Positions 1 through 8,027 are shown, counted from the first letter of the stretch. The stretch is 64,000 nt of DNA from DASQFQ01 sp963802905 (GCA_963802905.1 CAWDKH010000019.1:413245-477244); one strand, 5' to 3'. The notes: generated by a model from the sequence alone, not told the origin. Made by a program: numbers and translations.

Positions 1-102
1 CTGCGACGTGGCCAGCGCGTCGCCCTTGACGGGCCCGCCGCCGGCGGCGGCGAGCTCCAGGGCGGCGCGGAGGGCATAGTCGGCTCGAGCGGAGATACGC
101 AT
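1..102 (-). CDS. Rrf2 family transcriptional regulator, N-terminus only
   Basis: Reading the minus strand from ATG at 102 gives 34 residues that start MRISARADYALRAALELA, the characteristic first helix of Rrf2-type winged-helix regulators (IscR, NsrR and RsrR relatives). The rest of the gene lies outside the window, so the cysteines that would show an Fe-S cluster cannot be checked. The start codon lies in a CATG whose other strand supplies the ATG of the divergent gene at 101, so the two genes have almost no intergenic space. The family call is good for so short a piece; the sensed signal is unknown. Confidence 0.7.
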   Translation of the reverse strand, partial: MRISARADYALRAALELAAAGGGPVKGDALATSQ

Positions 103-448
103 GCCGCGCGCAGACTACGCTGCCGGGATCGACACCTTCACCGTGATCGTGATCGTCGGCCTCGTGCTGATGGTGCTCGCCGTCCTCGCGCTGGGCCAGT
201 TCTACCCGGGTTCCGGTGCGGAACAGCTCGACTGGAAGCCCACGCGCTCGCCGCAGGTCGAGGCGGAGAACGAGATCGATGACGTGGCGCAGATGCTCGA
301 GGCGCAGAACGAGCGGCGGCGCCGGCGCGGGCTGCCCGACCGCACGGAGGAGGAGATCGCGGCCGAGGTGCGCCGCGACCATGCCGAGCTGAAGGAGCGC
401 GCGGCCGCGTTCCGGGCGCGCGAGGGCCAGGAATCGCCCGAGTCCTGA
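101..448 (+). CDS. conserved small membrane protein with charged C-terminal tail
   Basis: The 115-residue product has one hydrophobic segment at about residues 12-32 (TVIVIVGLVLMVLAVLAL), a YPGSG turn, and then a highly charged, probably helical cytoplasmic tail with an EAQNERRRRRG stretch. I do not recognise a named domain, although single-span proteins of this style are common in Solirubrobacterales. The start ATG overlaps the start codon of the divergent Rrf2 gene within CATG. A GTG at 143 would cut into the membrane segment and is less likely. The stop overlaps the probable CTG start of the next gene as CTGA, suggesting an operon. Function unknown. Confidence 0.6.
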   Translation: MPRADYAAGIDTFTVIVIVGLVLMVLAVLALGQFYPGSGAEQLDWKPTRSPQVEAENEIDDVAQMLEAQNERRRRRGLPDRTEEEIAAEVRRDHAELKERAAAFRAREGQESPES

Positions 449-915
449 TCATCGGCTGCGGCGGCCGCGGCCAGGCGCTGGCGCGAGAGCTCCTCGCTGC
501 CGGCCATGCCGTCCGCGGCACGACCCGGGATGCTGCGCGCGTCGACGCCATCGCGGCCGCCGGTGCGGAGCCGTTCGTCGGCGACCCTGACCGCATCGGC
601 ACGCTGATGGAGGCGCTCTACGGCGTGACGGTGGTGGTGTGGCTTCTCGGGTCGGCGGTCGGTGACCGCGCGGAGGAGTTGCACGCCGGGCGGCTGCGGA
701 TGCTGTGCGAGAAGCTCGTCGACACGCCGGTGCGCGGGCTCGTCTACGAGGGCGCGGGGACACTGCGGGAGGACGTGCTGGCCGGCGGGGCGGAGGTCGT
801 GCGGCGGGCGGCGGCGACGTGGAACATCCCGGTGGTCGTGCTCGACGCGGACCCGGCGGAGTGCGCCGCCTGGACCGTCGCGGCGGTTGGCGCGGTCGAG
901 ACGTTGCTGGCATGA
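445..915 (+). CDS. NAD(P)-binding Rossmann-fold protein
   Basis: The frame reads LIIGCGGRGQALARELLAAG, a beta-alpha-beta dinucleotide-binding start with a GxGxxG-like GCGGRG at residues 4-9. It continues in one frame to a TGA at 913-915, about 156 residues. It resembles the short NAD-dependent epimerase-like proteins in which GTTRD follows the second strand. There is no ATG, GTG or TTG upstream that keeps the fold. The best start is CTG at 445, which overlaps the previous stop as CTGA, with AGGA about 12 nt upstream. An ATG at 607 would delete the whole nucleotide site. Start uncertain; fold call fairly good; substrate unknown. Confidence 0.6.
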   Translation: MIIGCGGRGQALARELLAAGHAVRGTTRDAARVDAIAAAGAEPFVGDPDRIGTLMEALYGVTVVVWLLGSAVGDRAEELHAGRLRMLCEKLVDTPVRGLVYEGAGTLREDVLAGGAEVVRRAAATWNIPVVVLDADPAECAAWTVAAVGAVETLLA

Positions 916-924
916 CGGGCGAAC

Positions 925-1015
925 GTCAACGGCGGCTGGGTAGGGGTCGGGTCCGGCCGAGGGCGGCACGAATGTCGCCTCGAGGGCGGCTATGCGCACC
1001 TGAGGTGACATTCGT
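925..1015 (+). repeat. dispersed repeat A, copy 1 (head plus hairpin)
   Basis: The head at 925-960 begins GTCAACGGCGGCTGGGTAGG and is shared with copies near 2.46, 12.12, 12.27 and 49.0 kb. It is followed by a hairpin (968-981 pairing with 1002-1015, arms beginning ACGAATGTC and ending GACATTCGT) whose stem differs from the stems of the other copies. The copy fills the gap between the Rossmann gene and the yceI-like gene. The right arm contains GAGGTGA, which is also the likely ribosome binding site of the next gene. Confidence 0.75.
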
Positions 1016-1018
1016 GGG

Positions 1019-1651
1019 ATGAGACGCTGGATTCTCTGGGTCGTGGCTGCGATCGCCCTCCTCATTGCCGCCGTTGTGGGCGTGTCGCTGCTGCGCGGCG
1101 CCGACACGCCGCCTGCGCCGAAACTGCCACAGACCGGAGCAACACCCTCGGGCGAGCTCGAGGGCGCGCTGCGCCCGGCGGACGGCTCGTTCGTCGGCTA
1201 CCGCGTCGACGAGACGCTGATCGGCATCGGCCTGAACACCGCGGTCGGGCGGACCGGCGACGTGAAGGGCAGCGCACGCATCGAGGGCGGCCGGATCGTC
1301 GACGCGCGCTTCGAGGTCGACACGCGCACGCTGCGCTCCGACGAGGCGCGCCGCGATGAGGCGCTGCGGCACCGCGGGCTGGAGACCGATCGCTACCCGG
1401 TCGCGCGCTTCGTGCTCGGCCCGCCCGCGACGCTCGCCGCGCGCTTCACGGCGCGCGGTCGGCTGACGCTCCACGGCCGTTCGCGACCGGTGCGGGTGCG
1501 ACTGCAGTCGCGGCGCAGCGGGGTAGGAGTCGACTTGGTGGGATCGACCCCGATCGAGTTCTCCGACTACGGCATGGAGCCGCCGAGCGTCGCCGGCGTG
1601 GCCTCCGTGCGCGATCACGGGCGGCTGGAGGTGCGGCTACGCCTCCGCTAG
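1019..1651 (+). CDS. YceI family protein with N-terminal membrane anchor
   Basis: The 210-residue protein starts with a basic residue pair and a hydrophobic segment (about residues 4-25), then a short Pro-rich linker, then a YceI-like lipocalin-fold domain. The domain shows the family pattern: an F/Y-rich first strand, a TGDVKGSARIEGG strand, and FEVDTRTLRSDEARRDEAL followed by RYPVARFVL. YceI proteins bind isoprenoid-type lipids or act in periplasmic stress responses; here it is probably extracellular and membrane-tethered. The start ATG lies 3 nt after the hairpin of repeat A, whose right arm carries the likely Shine-Dalgarno GAGGTGA, so folding of the repeat could limit translation (inference). 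Confidence 0.85.
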   Translation: MRRWILWVVAAIALLIAAVVGVSLLRGADTPPAPKLPQTGATPSGELEGALRPADGSFVGYRVDETLIGIGLNTAVGRTGDVKGSARIEGGRIVDARFEVDTRTLRSDEARRDEALRHRGLETDRYPVARFVLGPPATLAARFTARGRLTLHGRSRPVRVRLQSRRSGVGVDLVGSTPIEFSDYGMEPPSVAGVASVRDHGRLEVRLRLR

Positions 1652-1704
1652 ACCGCGCGGCGCTCTCCGCGATCACGCATCGCGGCGTCGCGTTCGCCAA
1701 TCCC

Positions 1705-2370
1705 ATGTCCGAGGCGGCGATCGACGCCGCCGTCGACGCATTGCCGCTCGGCGACGGCTCCCGGGTGCTCGACGTCGGCTGCGGCGCCGGCGAGCTGCTG
1801 GCGCGCATCAAGGCGCGCCACGGCGCCCGCACCGAGGGCATCGAGCCGGCGCCGGAGTGGGCCGCGGCCGCGCGCGAGCGCGGCGCCGACGTGGTCCACG
1901 AGGCGGACTTTCGCGACGTCACGCTCGAGCTCGGCGGCTACGACCTCGTGTGCTGCCTCGCCGCCTCGCACGCGCTGGGGCCGTGGGAGGACGCGCTCGG
2001 CGGGCTCGCCGCGCTCGTCCGGCCGGGCGGACTCGGGCTCGTCGCCGAGGGATTCTGGCGCCGCCCGCCCAGCGCCGGCTACCTCGAGCGGCTGGGCGGT
2101 GCGAGCGAGGACGAGCTGCCGGGCGGGCTGCCGGAGCTCGAGGCCGGTGCGCGCGCCGCGGGCTGGGAGGTCGTCGACGTCGCCGTCGCCAGCGACGCGG
2201 ACTGGGCCGCCTACGAGGAGACGGCGATCGCCAACGGCGAGGCGGAGCTGGCGCGCAACGACGACCCCGCGTTGCGCGAGTGGGTCGAGGCCGCACGGGC
2301 GCGCTGGGAGCACCCGGACGGCAAGGACACGCTCGGCTTCGCCCTGCTGGCGTTGCGAAAGGCGCATTGA
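1705..2370 (+). CDS. class I SAM-dependent methyltransferase
   Basis: The 221-residue product carries SAM motif I (VLDVGCGAGE, residues 21-30), an acidic residue at the end of strand 2 (GIEP), a motif like DLVCCLAASHALG, and the post-motif LVRPGGLGLVAEGFW. The residues before the first ATG (about 18 codons reading LSAITHRGVAFANP) look like genuine family sequence, so translation may begin upstream at a non-standard codon close to the yceI stop. It is probably co-transcribed with yceI. Methyl acceptor unknown. Confidence 0.85.
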   Translation: MSEAAIDAAVDALPLGDGSRVLDVGCGAGELLARIKARHGARTEGIEPAPEWAAAARERGADVVHEADFRDVTLELGGYDLVCCLAASHALGPWEDALGGLAALVRPGGLGLVAEGFWRRPPSAGYLERLGGASEDELPGGLPELEAGARAAGWEVVDVAVASDADWAAYEETAIANGEAELARNDDPALREWVEAARARWEHPDGKDTLGFALLALRKAH

Positions 2371-2400
2371 GGGAAGCGGTTCGGGGTGCCGCGGCGGCAA

Positions 2401-2494
2401 CCGTCCTGCCCTGGGGTCACCTGGCGACCCCTAGACAGGACAGTCGACACAAACCCGGCCGAAACCCACCCCCACCCAGCCGCCGTTGACGTTC
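2401..2494 (-). repeat. dispersed repeat A, copy 2
   Basis: Here the head is on the minus strand (CAGCCGCCGTTGAC at 2477-2490 on the plus strand), so relative to the head the hairpin comes second, as in copy 1. The hairpin has an outer stem GTCCTG/CAGGAC (2403-2408 and 2436-2441) and an inner stem GGGGTC/GACCCC. Nearly the same hairpin recurs at 12167-12205. The copy lies just after the methyltransferase gene and may serve as its terminator. Confidence 0.75.
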
Positions 2495-2545
2495 CGCGCA
2501 ACCGGGGTTGCTGGACCCCACGCAGCGTCCGTGCCAGCATGGGCT

Positions 2546-3199
2546 ATGGGCGTTCGCAAGCGATCTTCGTTGGCTGAGCGGGAGCAGTACGTCCGCGGTT
2601 ACTCGTTTCCCGCCGCCGTGTTCGACCGTGTCCGCGCGGGGCATCCGACGCTGACCGCGGACGGCCTTGCGCGCGTCGAGACCGCGCTGCGCGAATGGCT
2701 CGTTGCGTGCACTTACCGCGACGGGCGTGGATTGGCCAACCCTTCGACAATTGCCGATGTGGCGTGGAGTGAATTCGCGGGTTGCACGCCCGATTACGCC
2801 GAGTTCTGCCGCTACGCGTTCGGCCGGATCGAGTCGCCCAGAGACCTCCAGCCAGGCACGCCGCCGGAGGTTGCGGCGGCGAACACAGTCGCGGCTTGGG
2901 ATCGCTCGCGGTGGAGCACGGAGCGCGAGGCGGTCATGTTCGGCTGCGACCGTGAGCTGGGCATACCGACCGGGCGATCGGTAGACGTTGATGGCGCTCG
3001 CCATTTGACGAGGGAGGCGTTTGCCGCCTACATCACAGGCAGGATGCGCAGGCGGCGGTTCCGAAGCGGCCCGAGCGGATCGGCGAACGACCCGTCGATG
3101 TGGCTGTTCCCCGCGCTCGACCACCGACGCCGTAGAGGCCGGTTCGACTTCGGCCAGATGCCGCGAGACGGGTTCTTCGGTCCCGGCGGTATCGGCTGA
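2546..3199 (+). CDS. conserved hypothetical protein with AWSEF/FCRYAFGR motif
   Basis: The 217-residue protein has no signal peptide and no membrane segment. It contains a central block in which AWSEFAGCTPDY is followed by FCRYAFGRI, reminiscent of proteins with a WHEF...FCR-AFGR signature whose function is not established. The C-terminus is basic and Gly-rich (FGQMPRDGFFGPGG). ATG 2546 is preferred; a longer frame from 2486 would begin inside repeat A. It stands alone between repeat A and a convergent minus-strand cluster. No function can be assigned. Confidence 0.6.
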   Translation: MGVRKRSSLAEREQYVRGYSFPAAVFDRVRAGHPTLTADGLARVETALREWLVACTYRDGRGLANPSTIADVAWSEFAGCTPDYAEFCRYAFGRIESPRDLQPGTPPEVAAANTVAAWDRSRWSTEREAVMFGCDRELGIPTGRSVDVDGARHLTREAFAAYITGRMRRRRFRSGPSGSANDPSMWLFPALDHRRRRGRFDFGQMPRDGFFGPGGIG

Positions 3200-3226
3200 C
3201 CGAAGAAACCTCTGCCGAGCAAGCGG

Positions 3227-4102
3227 TCAGGCAAGGACCCGCTCCAGCGTGCGGCGGCCCGTGCGGCTCATCGCCGGGTTGCTCTCGGCGTAGTACCAGA
3301 CCAGGCCCATGGCCTGCTCGAACGCCCACGCGGCGCCGCGCGCCCACTCGAGATCGGTCGAGCCGAGGTCGTCGCGGAACGCCTGGCGCGGCTCCACGTC
3401 GAACAGGTGCCAGGCGGCGACGAGGTCGAGGGCCGGGTCGGCCGGGCCCAGGCCGCCGACGTCGATCACTCCGGTCAGCCGGTCGCCGGCGACGAGCAGG
3501 TTGCCGGGGATGAGGTCGCCGTGGGTCATCACGTCGTCGCCCTCGCGGGGCAGCTCGCGGAGCTCGGCCCACAGGCGCCGCAGTCGGGTGACGTCGAGCA
3601 GGCCCTCGCTGCGCTCGAAGCACGTCTCCATCCAGCCGTCGTGGTCTGGCAGGTGCCCGCCGCGACCCTCGCCGCGGAACGCCCGGCCGCGGGTGTCGAT
3701 CGCGCGGACGCCGTGGACGAACGCCGCGAGATCGTGCGCGAACGCCGCCGAGTGGCCGTCGGGCGTGGCCACCTCGCCCGGCACCCAGGTCTGCACCGAC
3801 CACGGCATCGGATAGCCCGGCCCCGGCTCGCCGAGCGCCACCGGCTCCGGCGTGGCGAAGCGCGTGCGCCCGTGGAGCTCGCGGGCGGCCTGCGCCTCGC
3901 GCTCGAGCCACCGGCGCGTCTCGGCCACGTCGCCTTCGACCAGCGGGAGGCGCGCGACGAGCGCGTCTCCGAGGCGGTAGAGCGCGTTGACCGTGCCCTG
4001 GGTCTGGATGGGCCGGACCGGCAGCTCGCGCCAGTCGGGGAACTGCCGGTCGATCATGGCGCGGACGGTCTCTGGGGTGACGTTCAGCTGCCCCGGGTGC
4101 AC
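3227..4102 (-). CDS. aminoglycoside phosphotransferase (APH) family kinase
   Basis: The 291-residue protein has the APH/choline-kinase fold signature: catalytic loop MTHGDLIPGN (Asp196, Asn201) and metal-binding VIDVGGLGPADPALDL (Asp214). Family members phosphorylate small hydroxylated molecules with ATP; the substrate here is not predictable and need not be an antibiotic. It starts with GTG at 4102, whose G is the last base of the TAG stop of the upstream NUDIX gene (TAGTG), so the two are translationally coupled. Convergent with the hypothetical gene ending at 3199. Confidence 0.88.
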   Translation of the reverse strand: MHPGQLNVTPETVRAMIDRQFPDWRELPVRPIQTQGTVNALYRLGDALVARLPLVEGDVAETRRWLEREAQAARELHGRTRFATPEPVALGEPGPGYPMPWSVQTWVPGEVATPDGHSAAFAHDLAAFVHGVRAIDTRGRAFRGEGRGGHLPDHDGWMETCFERSEGLLDVTRLRRLWAELRELPREGDDVMTHGDLIPGNLLVAGDRLTGVIDVGGLGPADPALDLVAAWHLFDVEPRQAFRDDLGSTDLEWARGAAWAFEQAMGLVWYYAESNPAMSRTGRRTLERVLA

Positions 4103-4692
4103 TACGGGGTGCCGCCGTGCGGCGTCAGCCTTGCCAGCAGGTCGCGCACCATGCGCGCGGTCGCGCCCCAGATCAGGTGGTCGCCGACCTGGTAGGTGTC
4201 GGTGCGGAACGGCACGCCGCGGCGGACGAGGCGCCGCTCGGCGTGGGCGGCGCGGACCGCTTCGAGCGGGAGCTCGAGCACGTAGGCGACCTCAGCCTCC
4301 TGGACCAGCCACGCGAAGCCCGGCTCGATCAGGCCGACGAACGGATAGACGGCGTAGTTGGTGACGAACGTCGGCGTCGGCGGCAGCGCGCCGACGATCT
4401 CGACGGCGTCGGGCGGCAGGCCGATCTCCTCGTGCGCCTCGCGCAGCGCGGTGGCGGTGAGGTCGGCGTCCTCGGGATCGCGGCGGCCGCCGGGGAACGA
4501 GATCTCGCCGGCGTGGCGCTTGAGGTCGTCGCGGCGCTTGGTGAAGACGAGATGCGGCTCGCCGCGCTCGTCGAGGTAGAGCGGGGCGAGGACGGCGGCC
4601 TCGGTGCCGCCGTGGACGTCGATGGCCAGCGCGGCGTCGGGCGCGAGCAGCGCGCCGCGGAGCTCCTCCGCGAGTGCGGCCCGGGTCCTCAG
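4102..4692 (-). CDS. NUDIX hydrolase, CoA pyrophosphatase-like
   Basis: Sequence shows the CoA-diphosphatase signature LKRHAGEISFPGG followed directly by a complete Nudix box (Gx5Ex7REAHEEIG). Family members cleave CoA or related nucleotide diphosphates. The first ATG in frame is at 4752, which would overlap the upstream OsmC gene by 64 nt. The fold needs only the part after residue 20, and a CTG at 4692 overlaps the OsmC stop as CTGA, so I prefer 4692. Second gene of the OsmC-NUDIX-APH minus-strand run. Confidence 0.85.
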   Translation of the reverse strand: MRTRAALAEELRGALLAPDAALAIDVHGGTEAAVLAPLYLDERGEPHLVFTKRRDDLKRHAGEISFPGGRRDPEDADLTATALREAHEEIGLPPDAVEIVGALPPTPTFVTNYAVYPFVGLIEPGFAWLVQEAEVAYVLELPLEAVRAAHAERRLVRRGVPFRTDTYQVGDHLIWGATARMVRDLLARLTPHGGTP

Positions 4693-5087
4693 ACGAGCTC
4701 GACCTGCTCGTCGAACAGGACCTCGCCCTCGAGCGTGCGGTGCACGGGGCACTTGGCCGCGATCACCCGCAGCTTCTCGACCTGGTCCTCGGACAGGTGG
4801 GCGGGCATCTTCATGACGAGCTTGAAGTTCGTGGCGCAGCCGCGCTCGGCGGGCGTGTAGTCGACGTCGATCTCGAGCCCGTCGACGTTCCAGCTCTTGC
4901 GCTTCGCGTACATCTCGATCGTGATCGCCGTGCAGGAGGCGAGCGACGCGGCGAGCAGCTCCTGCGGGCTCGGGCCCATGTCGTCGCCGCCGGAGTCTTC
5001 CGGCTCGTCGGCGGTCAGGCGGTGCTGGCGCACCTTCAGGTCGTGGGTGAACTTCTCCCGCTGGCGCGCGACGGCTCTCATGGGCAT
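4689..5087 (-). CDS. OsmC family peroxiredoxin
   Basis: The 132-residue protein has both redox cysteines of the OsmC/Ohr superfamily: Cys52 in ASLASCTAITIEMYAKRK and Cys113 in AAKCPVHRTL. Members reduce organic or fatty-acid hydroperoxides in the cytoplasm. The GCATNFKLVMKMP segment and spacing fit the OsmC rather than the Ohr branch. An alternative start is the second Met (residue 3). It heads a run with the NUDIX and APH genes and follows the DUF1015 gene by only a few bases. Confidence 0.9.
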   Translation of the reverse strand: MPMRAVARQREKFTHDLKVRQHRLTADEPEDSGGDDMGPSPQELLAASLASCTAITIEMYAKRKSWNVDGLEIDVDYTPAERGCATNFKLVMKMPAHLSEDQVEKLRVIAAKCPVHRTLEGEVLFDEQVELV

Positions 5088-5091
5088 GAGC

Positions 5092-6357
5092 TTAGGCGAG
5101 CGGGTTGAACAGCTCGCCCGTCAGCACCTTGGGGAAGAAGTAGGTCGACTTCGGGGGCATGTTCACCCCCGCCGCGGCGACGTCGCGGACGCGCTCGACG
5201 GGCGTCGGGCTCATGAAGAACGCGGCCTCGGCCTCGCCGGCCTCGACGCGGGCGCGGGCCTGCTCGGTGTCGCGCGCGTAGTCGAGCCCGCGGAGGTGGG
5301 AGATGTCGTCCTCGGTCATGCCGAGCGCCTGCTTGAGGAGCAGCGCCTCGAGCACCGCGGTGTCGAGGCGGCGGTAGGGCTCGGGCATGTCGGGGAGCGC
5401 GGCGTCGGCGATCGCCGGGTCCTTGAGCGTCAGCAGCAGCGGGCGGCGGTGGTGGGCGTCGAGGTAGCCGACGCGGATGCGGCCGTCGGTCGCGGCGGTC
5501 GGCTGGAGGTCCTCGGCGGCGACCTCGGTCATCTCCCAGTCGCGCTGGAGCGCGTCGCGGAGCGCGACCCGCTTGTCGTCGGGCAGCTCGGTGAGCAGCC
5601 GGTGGGTGGGGAAGACGGTGAGGCCCGGGTCCTGGAGCGCCACCAGGCACATGAGGACGTAGCGGTGCCCGCCCTCGCCGCCGATCTCGTCGGCGTAGAC
5701 GCGCGCGGTCTCGTAGCGGTGGTGGCCGTCGGCGATCAGCAGCTCGGTCTCGGCCAGCGCGTCGGTGACGGCTGCGAGGGCGCCTTCGTCGCCGACGCGC
5801 CAGAGGCGGTGCTTCGTGCCGTCGTCGTCGGTGACCTCGGCCCAGGGGACGGACTCGGTGTGGGGGCTGAGCGCGCCCCAGGCGGCGCCGGCGGGGTCGT
5901 CGTAGAGGCTGAAGATGGGGGAGAGGTTGGCCCGCGTCGCGCGGGTGAGCCGCAGGCGGTCCTCCTTCGGGCCCGGGTGGGTGCGCTCGTGGGGGCGGAT
6001 GCGCCCCGGGCCGTAGTCCTCGACGCGCACGCGGGCGAAGAAGCCCTTGCGGGTGTAGTCGTTGCCGTCGGGGCCCTTGTAGTCCTGGGCGAGCGCCCAC
6101 AGCGCGGGCTCGGGGTCGCGGACGAGGATCTCCTCGGCCCGCCAGCGGTCGAACAGCGCGGCGGCGTGGGCGTATTGGTCGAGGTCGCCGTCGGCCTTGG
6201 GGAGGTCGATCTCGACGACGTTGTAGGGCGAGCGGGCGGCCAGGGTGGCGCGCAGCTCGGCGTCGATCACGTCGTAGGGCGGCGCCACGACCGGCGGCAG
6301 GCCGCCGACGCGGTCGAGCGCGTAGTGCAGGGCGTTGAGGGGCTGGACGTCGGCCAC
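5092..6357 (-). CDS. DUF1015 family protein
   Basis: The 421-residue product has the DUF1015 hallmarks: an N-terminal VAPPYDVID (residues 24-32), RPHERTHPGPKEDRL (121-135), and the conserved ADGHHRYETA block (209-218). No signal peptide or membrane span, so it is cytoplasmic. The biochemical role of the family is not settled well enough to name an activity here. Length is typical. It ends 4 nt upstream of the OsmC start and is probably the first gene of that minus-strand operon; nothing in the sequence indicates its regulation. Confidence 0.85.
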   Translation of the reverse strand: MADVQPLNALHYALDRVGGLPPVVAPPYDVIDAELRATLAARSPYNVVEIDLPKADGDLDQYAHAAALFDRWRAEEILVRDPEPALWALAQDYKGPDGNDYTRKGFFARVRVEDYGPGRIRPHERTHPGPKEDRLRLTRATRANLSPIFSLYDDPAGAAWGALSPHTESVPWAEVTDDDGTKHRLWRVGDEGALAAVTDALAETELLIADGHHRYETARVYADEIGGEGGHRYVLMCLVALQDPGLTVFPTHRLLTELPDDKRVALRDALQRDWEMTEVAAEDLQPTAATDGRIRVGYLDAHHRRPLLLTLKDPAIADAALPDMPEPYRRLDTAVLEALLLKQALGMTEDDISHLRGLDYARDTEQARARVEAGEAEAAFFMSPTPVERVRDVAAAGVNMPPKSTYFFPKVLTGELFNPLA

Positions 6358-6415
6358 GGGGCGGCGGAGGCTAACAACGTGCCTCCGCTGCCCCGGGCTC
6401 GTCGCAGGCCCTGCT

Positions 6416-7015
6416 CTATCGGCGGAAGCCGAAGTCTGTGGTGTACGTGGCGCCCGACTGCGCGGCGGAGAGCCGGACGGGCAGCCCGGTCTCGATGCCG
6501 ATCCCGATCTCGCGGAATGAGCGCATGAGGATGTTCGACCGGTGGCCGGAGGAGCGCATCCAGCTGCGGTGGATCTGCTGGGCGGTGGCGAGGCGGCCGG
6601 AGCCCCAGGCGATGTTCTCGCCCAGCGCCCAGGAGCTGGCGCGGCTGGTGTAGCCGGTGCGGCGGATCCGGTCGACCATCGTCGAGCCGCCCGGCGAGGT
6701 GTGGTCGAAGAAGCGCGAGTCGACCATGTTCGAGGAGTGGCGCTCGGCGGCGCGGCGGAGCTTCGGGTTCTCCTTCAGCTTCGGCAGCCCGTGGCTCGCG
6801 CGCTCGCGGTTGTGCAGGCAGAGGACGGCGTCGCGGACGAGCTCGAGGTTGGCGCGCGTCGGCTTGAGGTCGGTGTTGGCGCAGCCCTCCGCGGCGGCGT
6901 TGGCCTTCGGCGGGGTGGCCGGCCGCGCGTGGGAGGCGGCGGGGGCGACCAGCGCAACGAGCGCGCACGCGATCGCAAGGCCTGGACCCTTGCGAAGAAC
7001 GTTGGAGAGATACAC
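6416..7015 (-). CDS. secreted CAP (SCP/PR1) domain protein
   Basis: A signal peptide (basic MYLSNVLRKG, hydrophobic 12-26, cleavage after SHA) precedes a bacterial CAP domain. Visible CAP residues are LHNRERASHGLPKL, His93 in ERHSSNM, FFDHTSPGG, GENIAWG (Glu133) and SSGHRSNIL (His158). Cys45 and Cys66 probably form a disulfide. CAP proteins are extracellular; the bacterial ones have been linked to cell-wall or adhesion roles without a firm common activity. Start is GTG with GGGAGG 7 nt upstream. The leader carries a c-di-GMP-I riboswitch, so the protein is likely made in a lifestyle-dependent way. Confidence 0.9.
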   Translation of the reverse strand: MYLSNVLRKGPGLAIACALVALVAPAASHARPATPPKANAAAEGCANTDLKPTRANLELVRDAVLCLHNRERASHGLPKLKENPKLRRAAERHSSNMVDSRFFDHTSPGGSTMVDRIRRTGYTSRASSWALGENIAWGSGRLATAQQIHRSWMRSSGHRSNILMRSFREIGIGIETGLPVRLSAAQSGATYTTDFGFRR

Positions 7016-7083
7016 ACGGCCTCCCGGTGCGTCAGTGGACTCGGATCGGTTGGTTCGATCGACCCGAAGCCCCTGAGCATTCC

Positions 7084-7160
7084 TTCGGCAACCCGGCTGA
7101 CTCGTGATGCGAGCCCCGTGGCTTTGCGTCCCGTCCTCGCGGACGGTTTGCCCTTTCGGG
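7084..7160 (-). promoter_or_regulatory. cyclic di-GMP-I (GEMM) riboswitch
   Basis: On the minus strand the sequence contains the GEMM consensus blocks in order: GGGCAAACC (7154-7146), a short GC helix capped by a GNRA-like GCGA loop, GGGACGCAAAGCC (7133-7121), a second helix, and AGCCGGGTTGCCGA (about 7100-7087), the tetraloop-receptor side. The aptamer ends about 70 nt before the GTG of the CAP-domain gene, leaving room for an expression platform. The family senses c-di-GMP. Whether binding turns the gene on or off cannot be read here. Confidence 0.9.
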
Positions 7161-7258
7161 AGGCGAACCTAGGACCGTTATCGGTTATGGAGCGCCGGAC
7201 TTAAGCGTTCTGGCGCGGAGGTGGACGGATGGCCCTGTAGGCCCCGCGGAGATTTTAG

Positions 7259-7331
7259 TCGGGGTGACCGGATTTGAACCGGTGGCCTCTCGCCCCAAAC
7301 GAGGTGCTCTACCAGGCTGAGCTACACCCCG
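7259..7331 (-). tRNA. tRNA-Pro (UGG)
   Basis: Minus strand folds as a cloverleaf: acceptor CGGGGTG/CACCCCG, D-arm GCTC/GAGC, anticodon loop TTTGGGG giving anticodon TGG, and T-arm ACCGG TTCAAAT CCGGT, with discriminator A. CCA is not encoded. It sits alone between the CAP gene leader and a broken HTH gene on the same strand. Confidence 0.95.
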
Positions 7332-7342
7332 AACCGCGCAGT

Positions 7343-8000
7343 CTAAAGCCAAGACTCGCGGAGCCGGTCGATCCAGCCCTGAAGGCGGGCGCGGCTGTGC
7401 GTGTCGTTCACGCTCACGGTCAGAACGCCGTGCGACGAGCGCCAGGTCCGGCCGGTGAGCTGATTGCTGTTCGACTTCCGCTGAAGGAGGACCTCGTCGG
7501 GCCGGATACCGAGCGTCGGCGCTCCAGAACGCGCGCAGCTCGTCGAAGTCCTGGTCCGCGTGGTACTGGACGGTAGTATCGCCGGCGGACTGGCTCGAAA
7601 GCCTGCGCGAGCCAGCGGTCACAGATCTGCCACGACGGCCGGGTCCGAGTTGCAGACTGAGATCGACGTTGCGGTCGCGCTTGTAGCCCTCGGCGAGGTA
7701 GAGGCAGACGAAGTCCCTGAACGACGGATCCTGTGCCAGTTCGTCGAAGCTCGCCCGCCCCTCGGCGTACGCCGCCTCCCGCAGCCGGCGGTACTTCGCC
7801 TGCATGGCGATCGACCCGTTGAGCTGCGCCACGGTGCGAGGGCGCGCGCCGCGATCGATCGGCAGATCGCGTAGCCAGTAGAAGATCGTCGTCCGCGGCA
7901 GCGCCAGCCGCTCGGCGATCTCGTCGATGCTCAGATTCCGCTCTGTGCGGAGCTCGCGGGCCTTGGCTCGGATGTAGTCGGGATGGGTCAAAGCGAACAT
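7343..8000 (-). pseudogene. HTH DNA-binding protein, frameshifted
   Basis: ATG at 8000 opens a protein with an N-terminal helix-turn-helix (LSIDEIAERLALPRTTIFYW), then FRDFVCLYLAEGYKRDRN. After that the coherent sequence jumps frame three times: NVDLSL, then CDRWLAQAFEPV in a second frame, YHADQDFDELRAFW back in the first, and LGIRPDEVLLQRKSNSNQLT through to WIDRLRESWL and a TAG in the third. The pieces together give a full-length ~215-residue protein of a kind common in this group (HTH plus a homing-endonuclease-like C-terminal part, by resemblance). The shifts could be assembly errors. Confidence 0.75.
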
Positions 8001-8027
8001 ATGTTCGCACGCGAGTCGGACGGAATT

